Shown one piece after another: positions 9,585 through 18,437 of a stretch of 64,000 bases of DNA. Within the stretch, counting starts at the first letter, position 1; each line of letters opens with the position of its first letter. A program made the translations under genes and the position numbers. This DNA comes from Polyangiaceae bacterium (GTDB lineage: Bacteria; Myxococcota_A; Polyangia; Polyangiales; Polyangiaceae): positions 1 through 64,000 of the forward strand of contig JALHPN010000007.1 in the NCBI GenBank assembly GCA_022842465.1, given 5' to 3'. The notes below the pieces were generated by a model. The model was given only the letters and a program-made list of their open reading frames with translations, did no database searches and had not been told where the DNA came from.

Positions 9585-10652
9585 ATGAGTCGCTTCCTTG
9601 CCGCCAGCATCGCCGCCGTCTCGCTCGCCGTCGTGACCGGATGCCCGGCCTCGCCGGACCCCGAGCGAGGCCCCACGGACCTCGACCCGCCCGCCGCAGG
9701 GCAGGGCTTCCAGCTCCGGACGGAGCTCTTCACGGTGAACCCCGGGGAGGAGGTCCAGGACTGCTACTTCTTCCGCGTCCGTGACCTCGCGAAGAACGCG
9801 GGCATGCCCGAGGACGAGGCGGTGAACCTGCACCGCGTGCAGCTCGCGCAGCGCGAGGGCTCGCACCACATGAACATCTTCCGTGTGAAGACGGTCGTGG
9901 GCCTCGACCCGACGAAGGGAGCCATCCAGCGCGCGAAGAACGGCGTCGGCGAGTGCTTCAAGAGCCCGAACTGGGCAGACTGGCCGCTCGTCGCGAACAC
10001 GCAGCAGGACGGGCAGCTCGACTGGACGTTCCCCGAGGGCGTGGCGAACGTCTTCCAGCCCGACGAGTGGCTCATGCTGCAGACCCACTACGTGAACGCC
10101 GGCACGCAGAAGACGCCGGAGGGCGGCGAGGTCGTGGTGAACTTCCACTCCATCCCCAAGGAGCAGGTGAAGCACGAGATGGGGACGCTCTTCGCGACGA
10201 AGCAATCGATCCGCGTCTGCAAGTCGAACCCGACGCCGGAGTTCAGCGGCACCTGCCAGTTCAAGTCGAAGGAGCCCGTGAACATCATCGGCGCGAACGG
10301 GCATTTCCACTCGCGCGGCACGAACTTCGACATGTTCTCGTGGGACGGAACGTCGATCGCGAAGCCGGCGCCCTCGTCGCGGTTCTACTCGTCGCAGACG
10401 TGGGACGAGCCGCCGATGCTCCGCTCGCCCGATCTCGATCTGAAGGTGCAGCCGGGCGGCGGCGTCTACTTCTCGTGCGGCTACCAGTGGCGTCCGCCGG
10501 CCGACGAGGTCGGCTGCGCCGGGCTCGACGCCGCGGACAAGAGCGCGGACAAGGACTGCTGCTACACGTTCGGCCCCATCGTGGAGAAGAACGAGCACTG
10601 CAACATCTTCGTCTACTACTGGCCGAAGACGGACGACATCTTCTGCAACTGA
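9585..10652 (+). CDS. Copper type II monooxygenase-like lipoprotein (PHM/DBH family)
   Basis: A 355-residue exported protein with a lipobox VVTGC (Cys20). It carries most copper ligands of the ascorbate-dependent monooxygenases: a His pair in GSHHMNIF (94, 95), a His in LQTHYVN (168), and an HxH in GHFHSRG (240, 242). These match the CuH site and two ligands of the CuM site. The fold position that holds the CuM methionine in dopamine beta-hydroxylase (in an EMC motif) reads EHC here, at His338. Several cysteines suggest disulfides. The start ATG at 9585 gives a clean signal peptide. The TGA overlaps the next ATG by one base, so three lipoprotein genes form an operon to 12378. Reaction and substrate are unknown. 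Confidence 0.75.
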   Translation: MSRFLAASIAAVSLAVVTGCPASPDPERGPTDLDPPAAGQGFQLRTELFTVNPGEEVQDCYFFRVRDLAKNAGMPEDEAVNLHRVQLAQREGSHHMNIFRVKTVVGLDPTKGAIQRAKNGVGECFKSPNWADWPLVANTQQDGQLDWTFPEGVANVFQPDEWLMLQTHYVNAGTQKTPEGGEVVVNFHSIPKEQVKHEMGTLFATKQSIRVCKSNPTPEFSGTCQFKSKEPVNIIGANGHFHSRGTNFDMFSWDGTSIAKPAPSSRFYSSQTWDEPPMLRSPDLDLKVQPGGGVYFSCGYQWRPPADEVGCAGLDAADKSADKDCCYTFGPIVEKNEHCNIFVYYWPKTDDIFCN

Positions 10653-11347
10653 TGCGCGCGCCGCTTCTAGGGGCCCTGCTCTCCGCCCTCGCGATCGCCG
10701 CCGCGTCGGCGTGTGACGGCGATCCGCCTGCGAACGCGGACGGAGGGAGCGACGCGTCGGACGATGCGCTCGGCTCCGTGTGCCCCACCGGCTATCTCGG
10801 CGACCCGGCGGCGCCGGCCGAGATCGAGCTCCGCGCCCTGAAGCCGGACGGGAGCGACGTGGCGATCGCCGAAGGGGCGGATCTCGCGGTGATCTTCCCG
10901 CCGCAGGGCGGACGCGTGGCCTTCGTCGGCGTCCGCGCGCGGAACGTCGACGGTTGCGGGATGCAGGTGATCGGCGCGCTGCGCGATCCGATCTCGAAGC
11001 AGATCCGGCTCGACGGGCGCACCGTGAACCTGAGGCGTGAGCCGGACGGCTCGGGCGTGACGGGCAAGGGCGTGGCGACCGATCTCGAGAGCGCCGACGA
11101 CATCGGCAACTACTCGAACGTCCCCCTGTGCCCGAACCAGTGGGCCGAGCAGGACGTGTTCGACCAGCCCTTCGAGCTCGAGGTGCAGATCCAGGATCGG
11201 CGCGGCAAGACCGCGAGCGCGAAGGTCCGCGTCGTCCCGCGCTGCGCGGAGCCGGGCTCGAAGCTCGCGTCGTGCCGGTGCCTCTGCAAGAAGGGCTACG
11301 TTCTCGGCGAGACATGCGGCGAGGACGCGGGGACCGGGGGAACATGA
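10652..11347 (+). CDS. Lipoprotein of unknown function, second gene of monooxygenase operon
   Basis: A 231-residue protein with a signal peptide and a Cys near residue 21 (SACDGD) acting as a probable lipobox. An acidic Gly/Ser/Asp linker follows, then a domain of beta character to the end. Eight or so cysteines occur, with a C-terminal cluster CRCLCKKGYV that could form disulfides. It is translationally coupled at both ends: its ATG overlaps the previous stop (TGATG) and its stop overlaps the next start (ATGA). This tight coupling with a copper monooxygenase-like protein suggests a partner or accessory role. I do not recognise the domain. Confidence 0.7.
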   Translation: MRAPLLGALLSALAIAAASACDGDPPANADGGSDASDDALGSVCPTGYLGDPAAPAEIELRALKPDGSDVAIAEGADLAVIFPPQGGRVAFVGVRARNVDGCGMQVIGALRDPISKQIRLDGRTVNLRREPDGSGVTGKGVATDLESADDIGNYSNVPLCPNQWAEQDVFDQPFELEVQIQDRRGKTASAKVRVVPRCAEPGSKLASCRCLCKKGYVLGETCGEDAGTGGT

Positions 11348-12378
11348 AGCGCACCTGGCTGGGTCTCGCGGCGGCGCTCCTCGTCGGCTGTCCGGGCGAG
11401 GAGCCGATCGAGCCCGCGCCCGACGGGGGGACGGTCGACGCCGGTCCCCCGGCGTGGAGCATCGTCGCGGAGGACACCGAGGGCGCGCTCCTCTCCGTGT
11501 GGGGCACGTCCGCGTCCGACGTCTGGGCGGTCGGCGGCGCGCTCGGCAACGGCGGTCCGCCGCTCGTCGTCCGCTGGAACGGGAGCGCGCTCGCGAAGGT
11601 CGAGACGACCGGCACCGAGACGTACTGGTGGGTCCACGGCACGAGCCCGACGGACGTCTGGCTCGTCGGCGAGAGAGGGCGCATTTCGCACTGGAACGGG
11701 ACGAAGCTCGAGGAGCGCACGTCCGGGACGACCGCGACGCTCTTCGGCGTCTTCGCCTTCGCGCCCGACGACGCGTGGGCCGTAGGCGGGACGCCGGACG
11801 ATCCCTCCGCGTCGAACGACGTCCTCCTCCACTGGGACGGCACGGCGTGGAAGACCGAGGCCGTCCCCGAGCCGAAGAAGCTCGCCTTCTTCAAGGTCTG
11901 GGGCGCGAGCCCGGACGATCTCTGGGTCGTCGGGGAAGCCGGCGTGATCTGGCATCGCGTGCAAGGCACATGGACGCGAGAGGGCGAGGGCGTCGCTAGT
12001 GGACGCCTCACCACCGTGGCGGGGTGTGGACCGAACGAGGTCTACGCCGTCGGCGGACGTGATCTGCTCGCGTGGAAGGGCGCCTCGTGGGCGCGCGTCG
12101 ACACGCCGCTACTCAACGACGTGAACGGCGTCGCGTGCGCGCCGGAGAGGCTTCGCGACACCCCCTCCGCCTCGCGCGTGGTGGTCGTCGGCGGCGGCAG
12201 CTTGAAGCTCCGGCTCGTCGACGGCGCGTGGAAGAGCGACTTCGGGACCCCGCCACTCGCGGATCTCCACGGCGCGTGGGTCGACGACACCGGCGCGCTC
12301 TGGGGCGTGGGCGGGGCCTTCGCCTCGGCCGCGCGACCGGGCGCGAAGAGGCCCGGCGTCCTCGCGCGCTTTCGCTGA
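11344..12378 (+). CDS. Beta-propeller lipoprotein
   Basis: A 344-residue lipoprotein; the lipobox is LLVGC. After a short Pro/Gly/Asp linker it consists of repeated blades of the type VWGTSASDVWAVGG, seen again as VHGTSPTDVWLVGE, FAPDDAWAVGG and VWGASPDDLWVVGE. This W-x-x-SPxDVWxVG repeat is common in myxobacterial secreted proteins and indicates a beta-propeller. There are no catalytic residues I can name, so a binding or scaffolding role at the cell surface is likely. It is the third gene of the coupled operon starting at 9585 and ends five bases from a convergent gene. Confidence 0.8.
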   Translation: MKRTWLGLAAALLVGCPGEEPIEPAPDGGTVDAGPPAWSIVAEDTEGALLSVWGTSASDVWAVGGALGNGGPPLVVRWNGSALAKVETTGTETYWWVHGTSPTDVWLVGERGRISHWNGTKLEERTSGTTATLFGVFAFAPDDAWAVGGTPDDPSASNDVLLHWDGTAWKTEAVPEPKKLAFFKVWGASPDDLWVVGEAGVIWHRVQGTWTREGEGVASGRLTTVAGCGPNEVYAVGGRDLLAWKGASWARVDTPLLNDVNGVACAPERLRDTPSASRVVVVGGGSLKLRLVDGAWKSDFGTPPLADLHGAWVDDTGALWGVGGAFASAARPGAKRPGVLARFR

Positions 12379-12383
12379 GGGCG

Positions 12384-12692
12384 TCAGGGGCACTCCGAGG
12401 GGCAGCTCGCCTTGATGCACTGCGAGAGGTCCTCCAGGTAGACCGTGTTCGCGAACAGGCTGTCGCAACCCTGGCCTCTGCTGCAGCGATCGAGGGTCGA
12501 GAGCCGTTCCTTGCACCCGAAGCTTCCGCAGCACTCGTCGACGACCGCCTGACAGGCGCGCGCGATGCACGTCCCGCACGTCGTCGTCGTGTCGCCCTCG
12601 AAGCGGCAGCGCGTCCCGTAGTCCGTCGGCGGACAGCCGACGGCCGCGAGGGCGACGGCCATCATGGCGAGGAGCGAGAGGAGGCGCCGCAC
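12384..12692 (-). CDS. Small Cys-rich lipoprotein
   Basis: A 102-residue predicted lipoprotein with lipobox AAVGC. The mature part has about eleven cysteines, several in C-x-x-C or CC arrangements (CGTC, DECCGSFGC, CSRGQGC, ASCPSEC), so it should be a small disulfide-knotted domain outside the cytoplasm. It is divergent from the TPR/PEGA-like gene at 12731 with only 38 bases between starts, and ends five bases from the preceding operon. No function recognised. Confidence 0.7.
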   Translation of the reverse strand: MRRLLSLLAMMAVALAAVGCPPTDYGTRCRFEGDTTTTCGTCIARACQAVVDECCGSFGCKERLSTLDRCSRGQGCDSLFANTVYLEDLSQCIKASCPSECP

Positions 12693-12730
12693 GGGGCGCG
12701 GAGCCTAGCGCATCGTGCTATGAGGCGCGC

Positions 12731-13690
12731 GTGGAAGCGCGGGGGCTCCTGCCGGTGATCGCAGCGTCGCTCGTGGCGACGTCCGTCGCGCACGCGCAGG
12801 GCACGTCGACCTCGCAGCAGCTCCTCGCGGAGTCCTTGTTCGATCAGGGGCGCGTCCTCATGGAGCAGGGGAAGTACCCCGAGGCGTGCGCGAAGTTCGC
12901 GGAGAGCCAGCGGCTCGACCCGGGCGGCGGTACGCTCATGAACCTCGCCGTCTGCCACGAGAAGGAAGGGCGCCTCGGCACCGCGTACGTCGAGCTGAGC
13001 GCCGCCCTCGCGCAGGCGACGCGGGAAGGACGAAAGGATCGCGAGGCCCTCGCGCGCGAGCACCTCGCGGCGATCACGCCGAAGCTCCCGCGCCTCGGCG
13101 TCACCGTGCAGCAGGACGAGCCCGATCTCGAGGTGCTCGTCGACGGCGCCGTCCTCAGGCGCCCGGCGTGGGGCGTCGCGTCCGTCGTCGATCCGGGCAC
13201 GCACGTCGTCGAGGCGACCGCGCCCGGAAAGGTGACGTTCTCCGTGCAGATCCCCGTCGGCGCGGGCGAGAAGCGGATCGTCGAGATCCCTCCCCTTCGC
13301 AGCGGCGCCGGTGTGCCGGTGGTCTCGGCCGGGCTGCCGCCGGCGCCGTCGTCCGACGAGCCCCCTCCGCGGAGCTCGGGCTCGAGCACGGGGCGCACCG
13401 TCGCCGCGTTCGCCGCCGGGCTGGGCTTCACCGTCGCCGGCATCGCCGCGAGCGTGTGGCTCCCCTTCACGATCTCCCGCCGCGCGTCGTGCGAGGACGA
13501 GAGGCGGTTCTGCTCCGAGAGCGGTCTCGACGCGCTCGCGTGGGAGCAGCGGATGTTCTGGACGGCGGCCGTGAGCGCCGCGGTCGGCACCGCGGGTCTC
13601 GTCACGTTCCTCGTCTTGCCCTCCGGGACGCGCGTCGCGGCGACGCCGACCGCGGGCGGCGGAGCCTTGTCCCTCGGCGGCGTGTTCTGA
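12731..13690 (+). CDS. Exported TPR protein with PEGA-like region and C-terminal membrane segments
   Basis: A 319-residue protein with a signal peptide cleaved after AHA. Residues about 28-110 contain TPR-like helices, including the frequent myxobacterial start ESLFDQGRVLMEQGKYPEAC. A PEGA-like beta domain follows, with the phrase VLVDGAVLRRP and a GTHVVEA turn at about residues 135-180. A Pro/Ser linker and two membrane helices (about 225-248 and 275-298) finish the protein. The start is a GTG. This family is widespread and multi-copy in myxobacteria and its function is not known. It abuts the convergent metalloprotease gene with no spacing. Confidence 0.72.
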   Translation: MEARGLLPVIAASLVATSVAHAQGTSTSQQLLAESLFDQGRVLMEQGKYPEACAKFAESQRLDPGGGTLMNLAVCHEKEGRLGTAYVELSAALAQATREGRKDREALAREHLAAITPKLPRLGVTVQQDEPDLEVLVDGAVLRRPAWGVASVVDPGTHVVEATAPGKVTFSVQIPVGAGEKRIVEIPPLRSGAGVPVVSAGLPPAPSSDEPPPRSSGSSTGRTVAAFAAGLGFTVAGIAASVWLPFTISRRASCEDERRFCSESGLDALAWEQRMFWTAAVSAAVGTAGLVTFLVLPSGTRVAATPTAGGGALSLGGVF

Positions 13691-16525
13691 TCAGAGCTTC
13701 AGCGCCTTCGCGTCAGCGTTCTCGGGGTCGAGCTCGAGCGCCTTGTCGCGCGCCTTCGTCGCCTCCGCCTTCTTGCCGAGCGCGGCGTGCGAGGCGGCGA
13801 GGAGAGCGTGCACCGAGGCGGCCTCCTTCCCCTTCATCCCCGCCGCGAGCGCGGAGTCGAGCTCGTAGACCGCGCGATCGTGCGCGCCCGTCGCTGCGAG
13901 CGCGCGCGCATAGAGCACGTGCGTCGGCCCCCCGAGGAGGTCGACGAAGACGGCGCCTTCGCCGACGCGCCGCGCCTCGTCCCACTGCTTCGCCTTCACG
14001 AGCTTCTCGAGGAGCATGCGCCAGGCCTTTCCGTCGTGCTGCTCGAGCGCGGTCAGCTTGCGGAGCGCGTCGAGCGCGTCCGCCTCGCGCTTCTCCTCGT
14101 TCGCGAGGTCGTAGAGCCCCTTCAGCGGCTCCGACTGGCTCGGGTCCCAGCGGTAGGCGGCCTCGAGGTGGTAGCGCATCCGGGCCTTGTCTTCCTTTGC
14201 CTCGGCGAGATCGGCGAGGAGCGAGTGCACGACGTAGCCGTCCTTGCCCGCCGCGCGCATCGCCTCGAGGTGGGCGGCGGCCCCCGCGAAGTCCTTCTGC
14301 GAGGCGGCGAGCTTCGCCGCGACGAAGCGCGCGTCCCCGCTCTTCGGATCGAGGGCGAGGGCGGCGTCGATCACCTTCTTCGCCTCTTGCCCCTTTCGCG
14401 TGGCGAGGAGCGAGAGCGCGAGGTCCACCTGGGCGTCCGCGTCCTTCGGCTTCGCCTCCGCCTCCTTCTTGGTCTCCTCGAGGGGCTTGGGCTTCCTGGT
14501 GAAGACGTACTGGTTCTCGTAGCGCTTCAAGCGGCCGAGCGCCCAGGCGCGGAAGCCCTTGTCGTAGTCCTCGGGCGAGACGCCGAACGCCCCCTTGATG
14601 ACGTCGGGGGTCTTCTTCCCCGCTCCCCAGAGCTTCAGCGCCTCGACGACGCGGTTCATGCCGAAGCGCTCCACCGTCCAGACGAGCATCTGGCTCGAGG
14701 CGTAGTAGGCGACGGTCATGTCGCTCGCGTCGTTCGCATGGGTGAAGGCGCGGTTCATGTCGACGGCGCCGGGGAGCTTGTTCGAGACGAGCGCCTGGTA
14801 GAGCTCGGGGTCGAGCTCGCGCGACCACTCGGGCCTCCGCGCGATGGTCTCGTACTCGGAGAGGCCTTCGGTGAACCAGCGCGGCACATGGTTCTTGGAC
14901 AGCTGGATCGCGAAGACGTGCCCGAGCTCGTGCCAGAGCACGTTCCCCCAGTTGAACGGCTCCGCCTTCGGGCTGATCGCCGCGACGACGCGGCCGAAGC
15001 AGACGCCCTGGATCCCGATGTTGGGGAGGCCGCTCGTGCGCACGCTGAACTGCTCGCGCGAGCCGTAGAGCTCCACCTGGACGGGGACGGTCGGCACGAA
15101 GCCGTAGCGCGCCTTCATCGAGCCCCACGCCTCGCCGAGCATGCGCGGGATGTAACGTTCCATCACCGCGCGCTCGTCCTTCGCGTAGCGGACGTTGAAC
15201 ACGCCGTCCCGGACCAGGTCGTACTGGTTCGGGATCTGCTGCTCGTACATGTTGAGCGTGTTGTAGACGCGGACGTTGAACTTGTCCTTCGTCCACCCCT
15301 TCTTCAGCGCCTCGAGGCCCTTGTCCTCGTCGCCTCCCCTCATCATCGTGAGCCCGAGCTGCGCCCAGGCCTTCGCGTCGTCGGGGTCGAGCTTCGTCGC
15401 CTCCCTCATCATCGCGACGATGTCGTCGTAGCGGTGCTCCCACTCCGCGTACTCGCCGATGATCGAGTACATCTCGGAGTATTGCGGGTTCAAGGCGAGG
15501 ACCTTCGCCTTCGCCGCCTCGAAGCCCTTCGGATCGTCGTCGAGGAAGCGCGCTGCGGCCCGGAGACTGAGGAGCTCGAGGTGGCCCGGGTGGACCGCGA
15601 GGCCATCGCCGATCGCCTTCTCGGCGCCGGCGATGTCCATGTCCCGGAGCGCGATCCCGGCGCGCACGGCGAAGGCGCCCGTGTGCTTCGGGTTCACGGC
15701 GAGCGCCTCCTTGACGAGCTTCTCGGCGTCGCCGAAATCGAGGGTCTGGTCGAGCTTCACCCGCGCCATCGTCACGAGCGCCTCGGCGCGCTTCGGCGCG
15801 AGCGCGAGGGCCTCCTTCGTGACCTCCTCGGCGTGCCCCGGATCGTATTTGTCGAGGAACAGCTCTGCGCGCCAGAGCAGCGTCTCGACGCGCTTCTTGT
15901 CCGCGCGCTCGCTCTCGTTGAAGGCCTGGTTCGCGTCCTTCGCGCTCCGGAGGAGGTAGGCGGCGCGCCCGACGAGCGCGTTGCCCTCGGCGTCGTTCTT
16001 CGTGATGGAGTCGTCGTTGTAGTCCTCGAGGATCTTCTTGAGCGGCTCGTCCGCGTCGTCGCGCTTGCCGACCGAGATGAGCGCCTCTCCGAGGAGGAGG
16101 CGCACGCGGCGAACGTCGGCGCCCTTGCCGCTCTTGTGCGTCTCGAGGAGCTTGATCGCGTCCTTCGTCCGCCCCTGCGCGAGGAGCGCCTCGGCGCGGA
16201 GGGCGGCGGCGCGGGTCTTCAGCGCGGCGCTCGCCTCGGCGGCGGTCGCGAAGCGCTCCACGTCGGCGAACTTGCCCTGCTCGAGCGCCGCCCGTCCGAG
16301 CGCGAGCTTCGCCTCCCCTTCGTCCGCGCCCTTCACCTGTGCGAGCGCCGCCTCGGCCTTCGCGTAGTCGCTCGCGGCGAGCGCGGTGAGCCCGTCGCCC
16401 AGGGGCCCGCTCCGCGTGCCGGCCGCCGCCGCGGGCCCGGGGCTCTTCGGCTGCGCGTCGACGACGGACGCGCCGAGGAGGAGGGCGAGGAGAGCCGTGA
16501 CCGCGGGAGCGACGGGCCTGAGCAT
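13691..16525 (-). CDS. Large TPR-repeat zinc metalloprotease (peptidase MA-like)
   Basis: A 944-residue exported protein with an N-terminal signal peptide. Residues about 45-430 are a TPR array in the N-terminal part. The middle has a peptidase MA-like catalytic domain with WHELGHVFAIQL as the HExxH zinc motif and a downstream Glu in WFTEGLSEYE (about residues 515-545). A second TPR array follows to the C-terminus. Such proteins are thought to bind protein partners through the TPRs and cleave peptide bonds in the periplasm, but no substrate is known. The stop abuts that of the convergent gene in a TGATCA palindrome. Confidence 0.82.
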   Translation of the reverse strand: MLRPVAPAVTALLALLLGASVVDAQPKSPGPAAAAGTRSGPLGDGLTALAASDYAKAEAALAQVKGADEGEAKLALGRAALEQGKFADVERFATAAEASAALKTRAAALRAEALLAQGRTKDAIKLLETHKSGKGADVRRVRLLLGEALISVGKRDDADEPLKKILEDYNDDSITKNDAEGNALVGRAAYLLRSAKDANQAFNESERADKKRVETLLWRAELFLDKYDPGHAEEVTKEALALAPKRAEALVTMARVKLDQTLDFGDAEKLVKEALAVNPKHTGAFAVRAGIALRDMDIAGAEKAIGDGLAVHPGHLELLSLRAAARFLDDDPKGFEAAKAKVLALNPQYSEMYSIIGEYAEWEHRYDDIVAMMREATKLDPDDAKAWAQLGLTMMRGGDEDKGLEALKKGWTKDKFNVRVYNTLNMYEQQIPNQYDLVRDGVFNVRYAKDERAVMERYIPRMLGEAWGSMKARYGFVPTVPVQVELYGSREQFSVRTSGLPNIGIQGVCFGRVVAAISPKAEPFNWGNVLWHELGHVFAIQLSKNHVPRWFTEGLSEYETIARRPEWSRELDPELYQALVSNKLPGAVDMNRAFTHANDASDMTVAYYASSQMLVWTVERFGMNRVVEALKLWGAGKKTPDVIKGAFGVSPEDYDKGFRAWALGRLKRYENQYVFTRKPKPLEETKKEAEAKPKDADAQVDLALSLLATRKGQEAKKVIDAALALDPKSGDARFVAAKLAASQKDFAGAAAHLEAMRAAGKDGYVVHSLLADLAEAKEDKARMRYHLEAAYRWDPSQSEPLKGLYDLANEEKREADALDALRKLTALEQHDGKAWRMLLEKLVKAKQWDEARRVGEGAVFVDLLGGPTHVLYARALAATGAHDRAVYELDSALAAGMKGKEAASVHALLAASHAALGKKAEATKARDKALELDPENADAKALKL

Positions 16526-16567
16526 CCCCGAGAGGGTAGTCGAAATCCGGCCGCGGTTCCTGCGCCT

Positions 16568-17854
16568 CTACGGCGTGTACCGCGTGATCTCGAGCGTGTC
16601 GGCCGCCGACACGCCGGCGACGAGGACCGCGCCGTCGGTCGTGCTCGTGACGAGGAGCGGACGGTCCGTGAGCCCCGGGATCTTCGCGCGGCCGGCGTCG
16701 CCGTAGGCCGCGTCGAGCGTCCCCTCGGAGGTCACGCGCACGAGCCCGGTCGACGTCGCGACGACGAGACGCTGGCCCGCGACCCCGACCGCGTCCCAGG
16801 CGAAGCCCTGTCCGCCGTGACGTACGGTCCCCCCGATGCCGAAGGAGGGATCGAGCGCCAAGGGCGCGCTCCTCTTCTCGAAGCGCGCGACGGTGAGCTC
16901 GGGTCCGACGGCGAGGTAGGGCTGGCCTTCGTCGTCGAGGGCGAGGCCGAAGCGGTCGCGCGGGCCGAGCGACGTCTCCATGTCGGCGATTCCGGGGTAG
17001 GTCCACTGGATGGCGCCGTCGCCCAGTCGGCCGATCATGACGCTCGGCGTCGCCTTCCACCCGTCGATCATCCCGGCGACGAGCGTCGTGTCGCCGTCAC
17101 GGAGGAGACGACGCACGCGGAAGTGACGGACCGCGGGCGTCGAGACCGTCCCCAGCACGAGGCCGCCCCGCGCGACGCGCGCGATCGCGAGCTCGGAGAC
17201 GCCGTCGGTCTTGTCCGCCGCCACGACGTAGGTCCCCTCGGGCTCCGTCGCGACGACGAGCGCCGCGAACGGGAGCGGAACGGTCTCGAACAGGATCGCG
17301 GGGGACGTGGCGACGAGCCGGGACACGTACGCGAGGCCTAGGCCGACGGGTACCTCGACGGCGCCGAGCTTCCCGCCCCGGTGCACGACCACGAGGTCGC
17401 CGTCGTCGGTGCGCGCGCACGACTCGAGGCCGACGAGGCGGGCGAGGAAGCCGCGACGCGACTCGAAGGGAACGGCGGGGAGTCGCTCGTCGAGGCTTCC
17501 GCGCGGATCGAGCTGGAAGAGCTCGCGCGGCACGCTGCTGTCGACGTCTGCCCTCCGTCCCGCGGCCCAGACCTCGCCGCCGGCGCCGACGACCAGGCAC
17601 ACGGGGATGGCGCCGACGTTCGGGATGGACGCCGAGCCGGTGCCGGCGAAGCTCGTGTCGATGCGACCCGCCGTCGACGGCTTCGACGGGGCGTCGAGCT
17701 TCCCCGCCTTGGGCGTCTTCTCGGGCCCGAGATCGGTGCCGTCCGGGAAGTTCGAAGGCGACGGTTCGCCGTCGCTCGTGACGCGCCCGCCGCATCCGAC
17801 GGCGAGCGCGACGAGCGCCGCGGCAAGAGACCCGGAGCGAGAAACCGGGAGCAT
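16568..17854 (-). CDS. Lipoprotein with delta-60/beta-propeller repeats
   Basis: A 428-residue lipoprotein with lipobox LAVGC, followed by a short disordered linker. The body contains repeats recognisable as delta-60 type (RIDTSFAGTGSASI near the start, LDPSFGIGGTVRHG in the middle, LDAAYGDAGRAKI near the end) mixed with beta strands, so a propeller is likely. It lies 42 bases upstream of the metalloprotease gene on the same strand and may be cotranscribed. No active site is visible; a binding role on the cell surface is inferred. Confidence 0.72.
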   Translation of the reverse strand: MLPVSRSGSLAAALVALAVGCGGRVTSDGEPSPSNFPDGTDLGPEKTPKAGKLDAPSKPSTAGRIDTSFAGTGSASIPNVGAIPVCLVVGAGGEVWAAGRRADVDSSVPRELFQLDPRGSLDERLPAVPFESRRGFLARLVGLESCARTDDGDLVVVHRGGKLGAVEVPVGLGLAYVSRLVATSPAILFETVPLPFAALVVATEPEGTYVVAADKTDGVSELAIARVARGGLVLGTVSTPAVRHFRVRRLLRDGDTTLVAGMIDGWKATPSVMIGRLGDGAIQWTYPGIADMETSLGPRDRFGLALDDEGQPYLAVGPELTVARFEKRSAPLALDPSFGIGGTVRHGGQGFAWDAVGVAGQRLVVATSTGLVRVTSEGTLDAAYGDAGRAKIPGLTDRPLLVTSTTDGAVLVAGVSAADTLEITRYTP

Positions 17855-17972
17855 GGAATGAAGCCTACGGGGCGGCGAGGGGGGACTGCACGGCCTAATT
17901 TCGACCGTGGTCTTTCTCGACGATCGCGAGGCCTCTCTCGCCTTCGTCTCCCCCCTCGCGCCCTACAGCCCG

Positions 17973-18437
17973 CTACAGCGTGAGCATCATCTCGAGGGCG
18001 TCCTCGCCGTCGTCGTAATACCGCTTACGGACTCCGAGATCTTCGAAGCGGAGCGCACGGTAGAGCCCGATCGCGGGCGCGTTGCCGACACGCACTTCCA
18101 GGAGCACCTTCGCCGCGGCATGGGCGCGCGCATAGGCGAGGAGATCGTCGAGGAGGAGGCGACCGAGCCCGCGCCGCCGGTGCGCCGACGCGACCGCGAC
18201 GTTGAGGAGGTGGATCTCGTCGACGACGTGCCAGAAGAGCGCGTAGCCGAGCACCTCGCCGTCCGCCCCGGAGCGCGCGACCCGGAGACGCGCCCACGGC
18301 CGCACGAGCTCCTCGCGGAGCTGCTCCGAGCGCGGTGTCGCGCGCGCGAGCTCGCCTTGCGTGAACGCCTCGGCGTCGATGCGCGCCGCGCCCTCGAGGT
18401 CGTCCTCGCGCATCGTCTCGACGACGACGCCGCTCAT
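17973..18437 (-). CDS. rimI: Ribosomal protein S18-alanine N-acetyltransferase-like GNAT
   Basis: A 154-residue GNAT enzyme. The acetyl-CoA loop is VASAHRRRGLGRLLL, followed by the RimI-like block NAPAIGLYRALRFEDLGVRK. RimI acetylates the N-terminal alanine of ribosomal protein S18. Its ATG overlaps the TGA of the CheA-like gene (ATGA), so it is the last cistron of the chemosensory operon. That pairing is unusual and leaves open a signalling-linked substrate, although the sequence looks like ordinary RimI. Confidence 0.78.
   Translation of the reverse strand: MSGVVVETMREDDLEGAARIDAEAFTQGELARATPRSEQLREELVRPWARLRVARSGADGEVLGYALFWHVVDEIHLLNVAVASAHRRRGLGRLLLDDLLAYARAHAAAKVLLEVRVGNAPAIGLYRALRFEDLGVRKRYYDDGEDALEMMLTL

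Noticed and set aside
13787..17341. A 1184-codon plus-strand frame opposite the TPR metalloprotease
   Set aside because: It has the Arg/Leu/Glu-biased composition of antisense frames, while the minus-strand protein has clear TPR and HExxH signatures.
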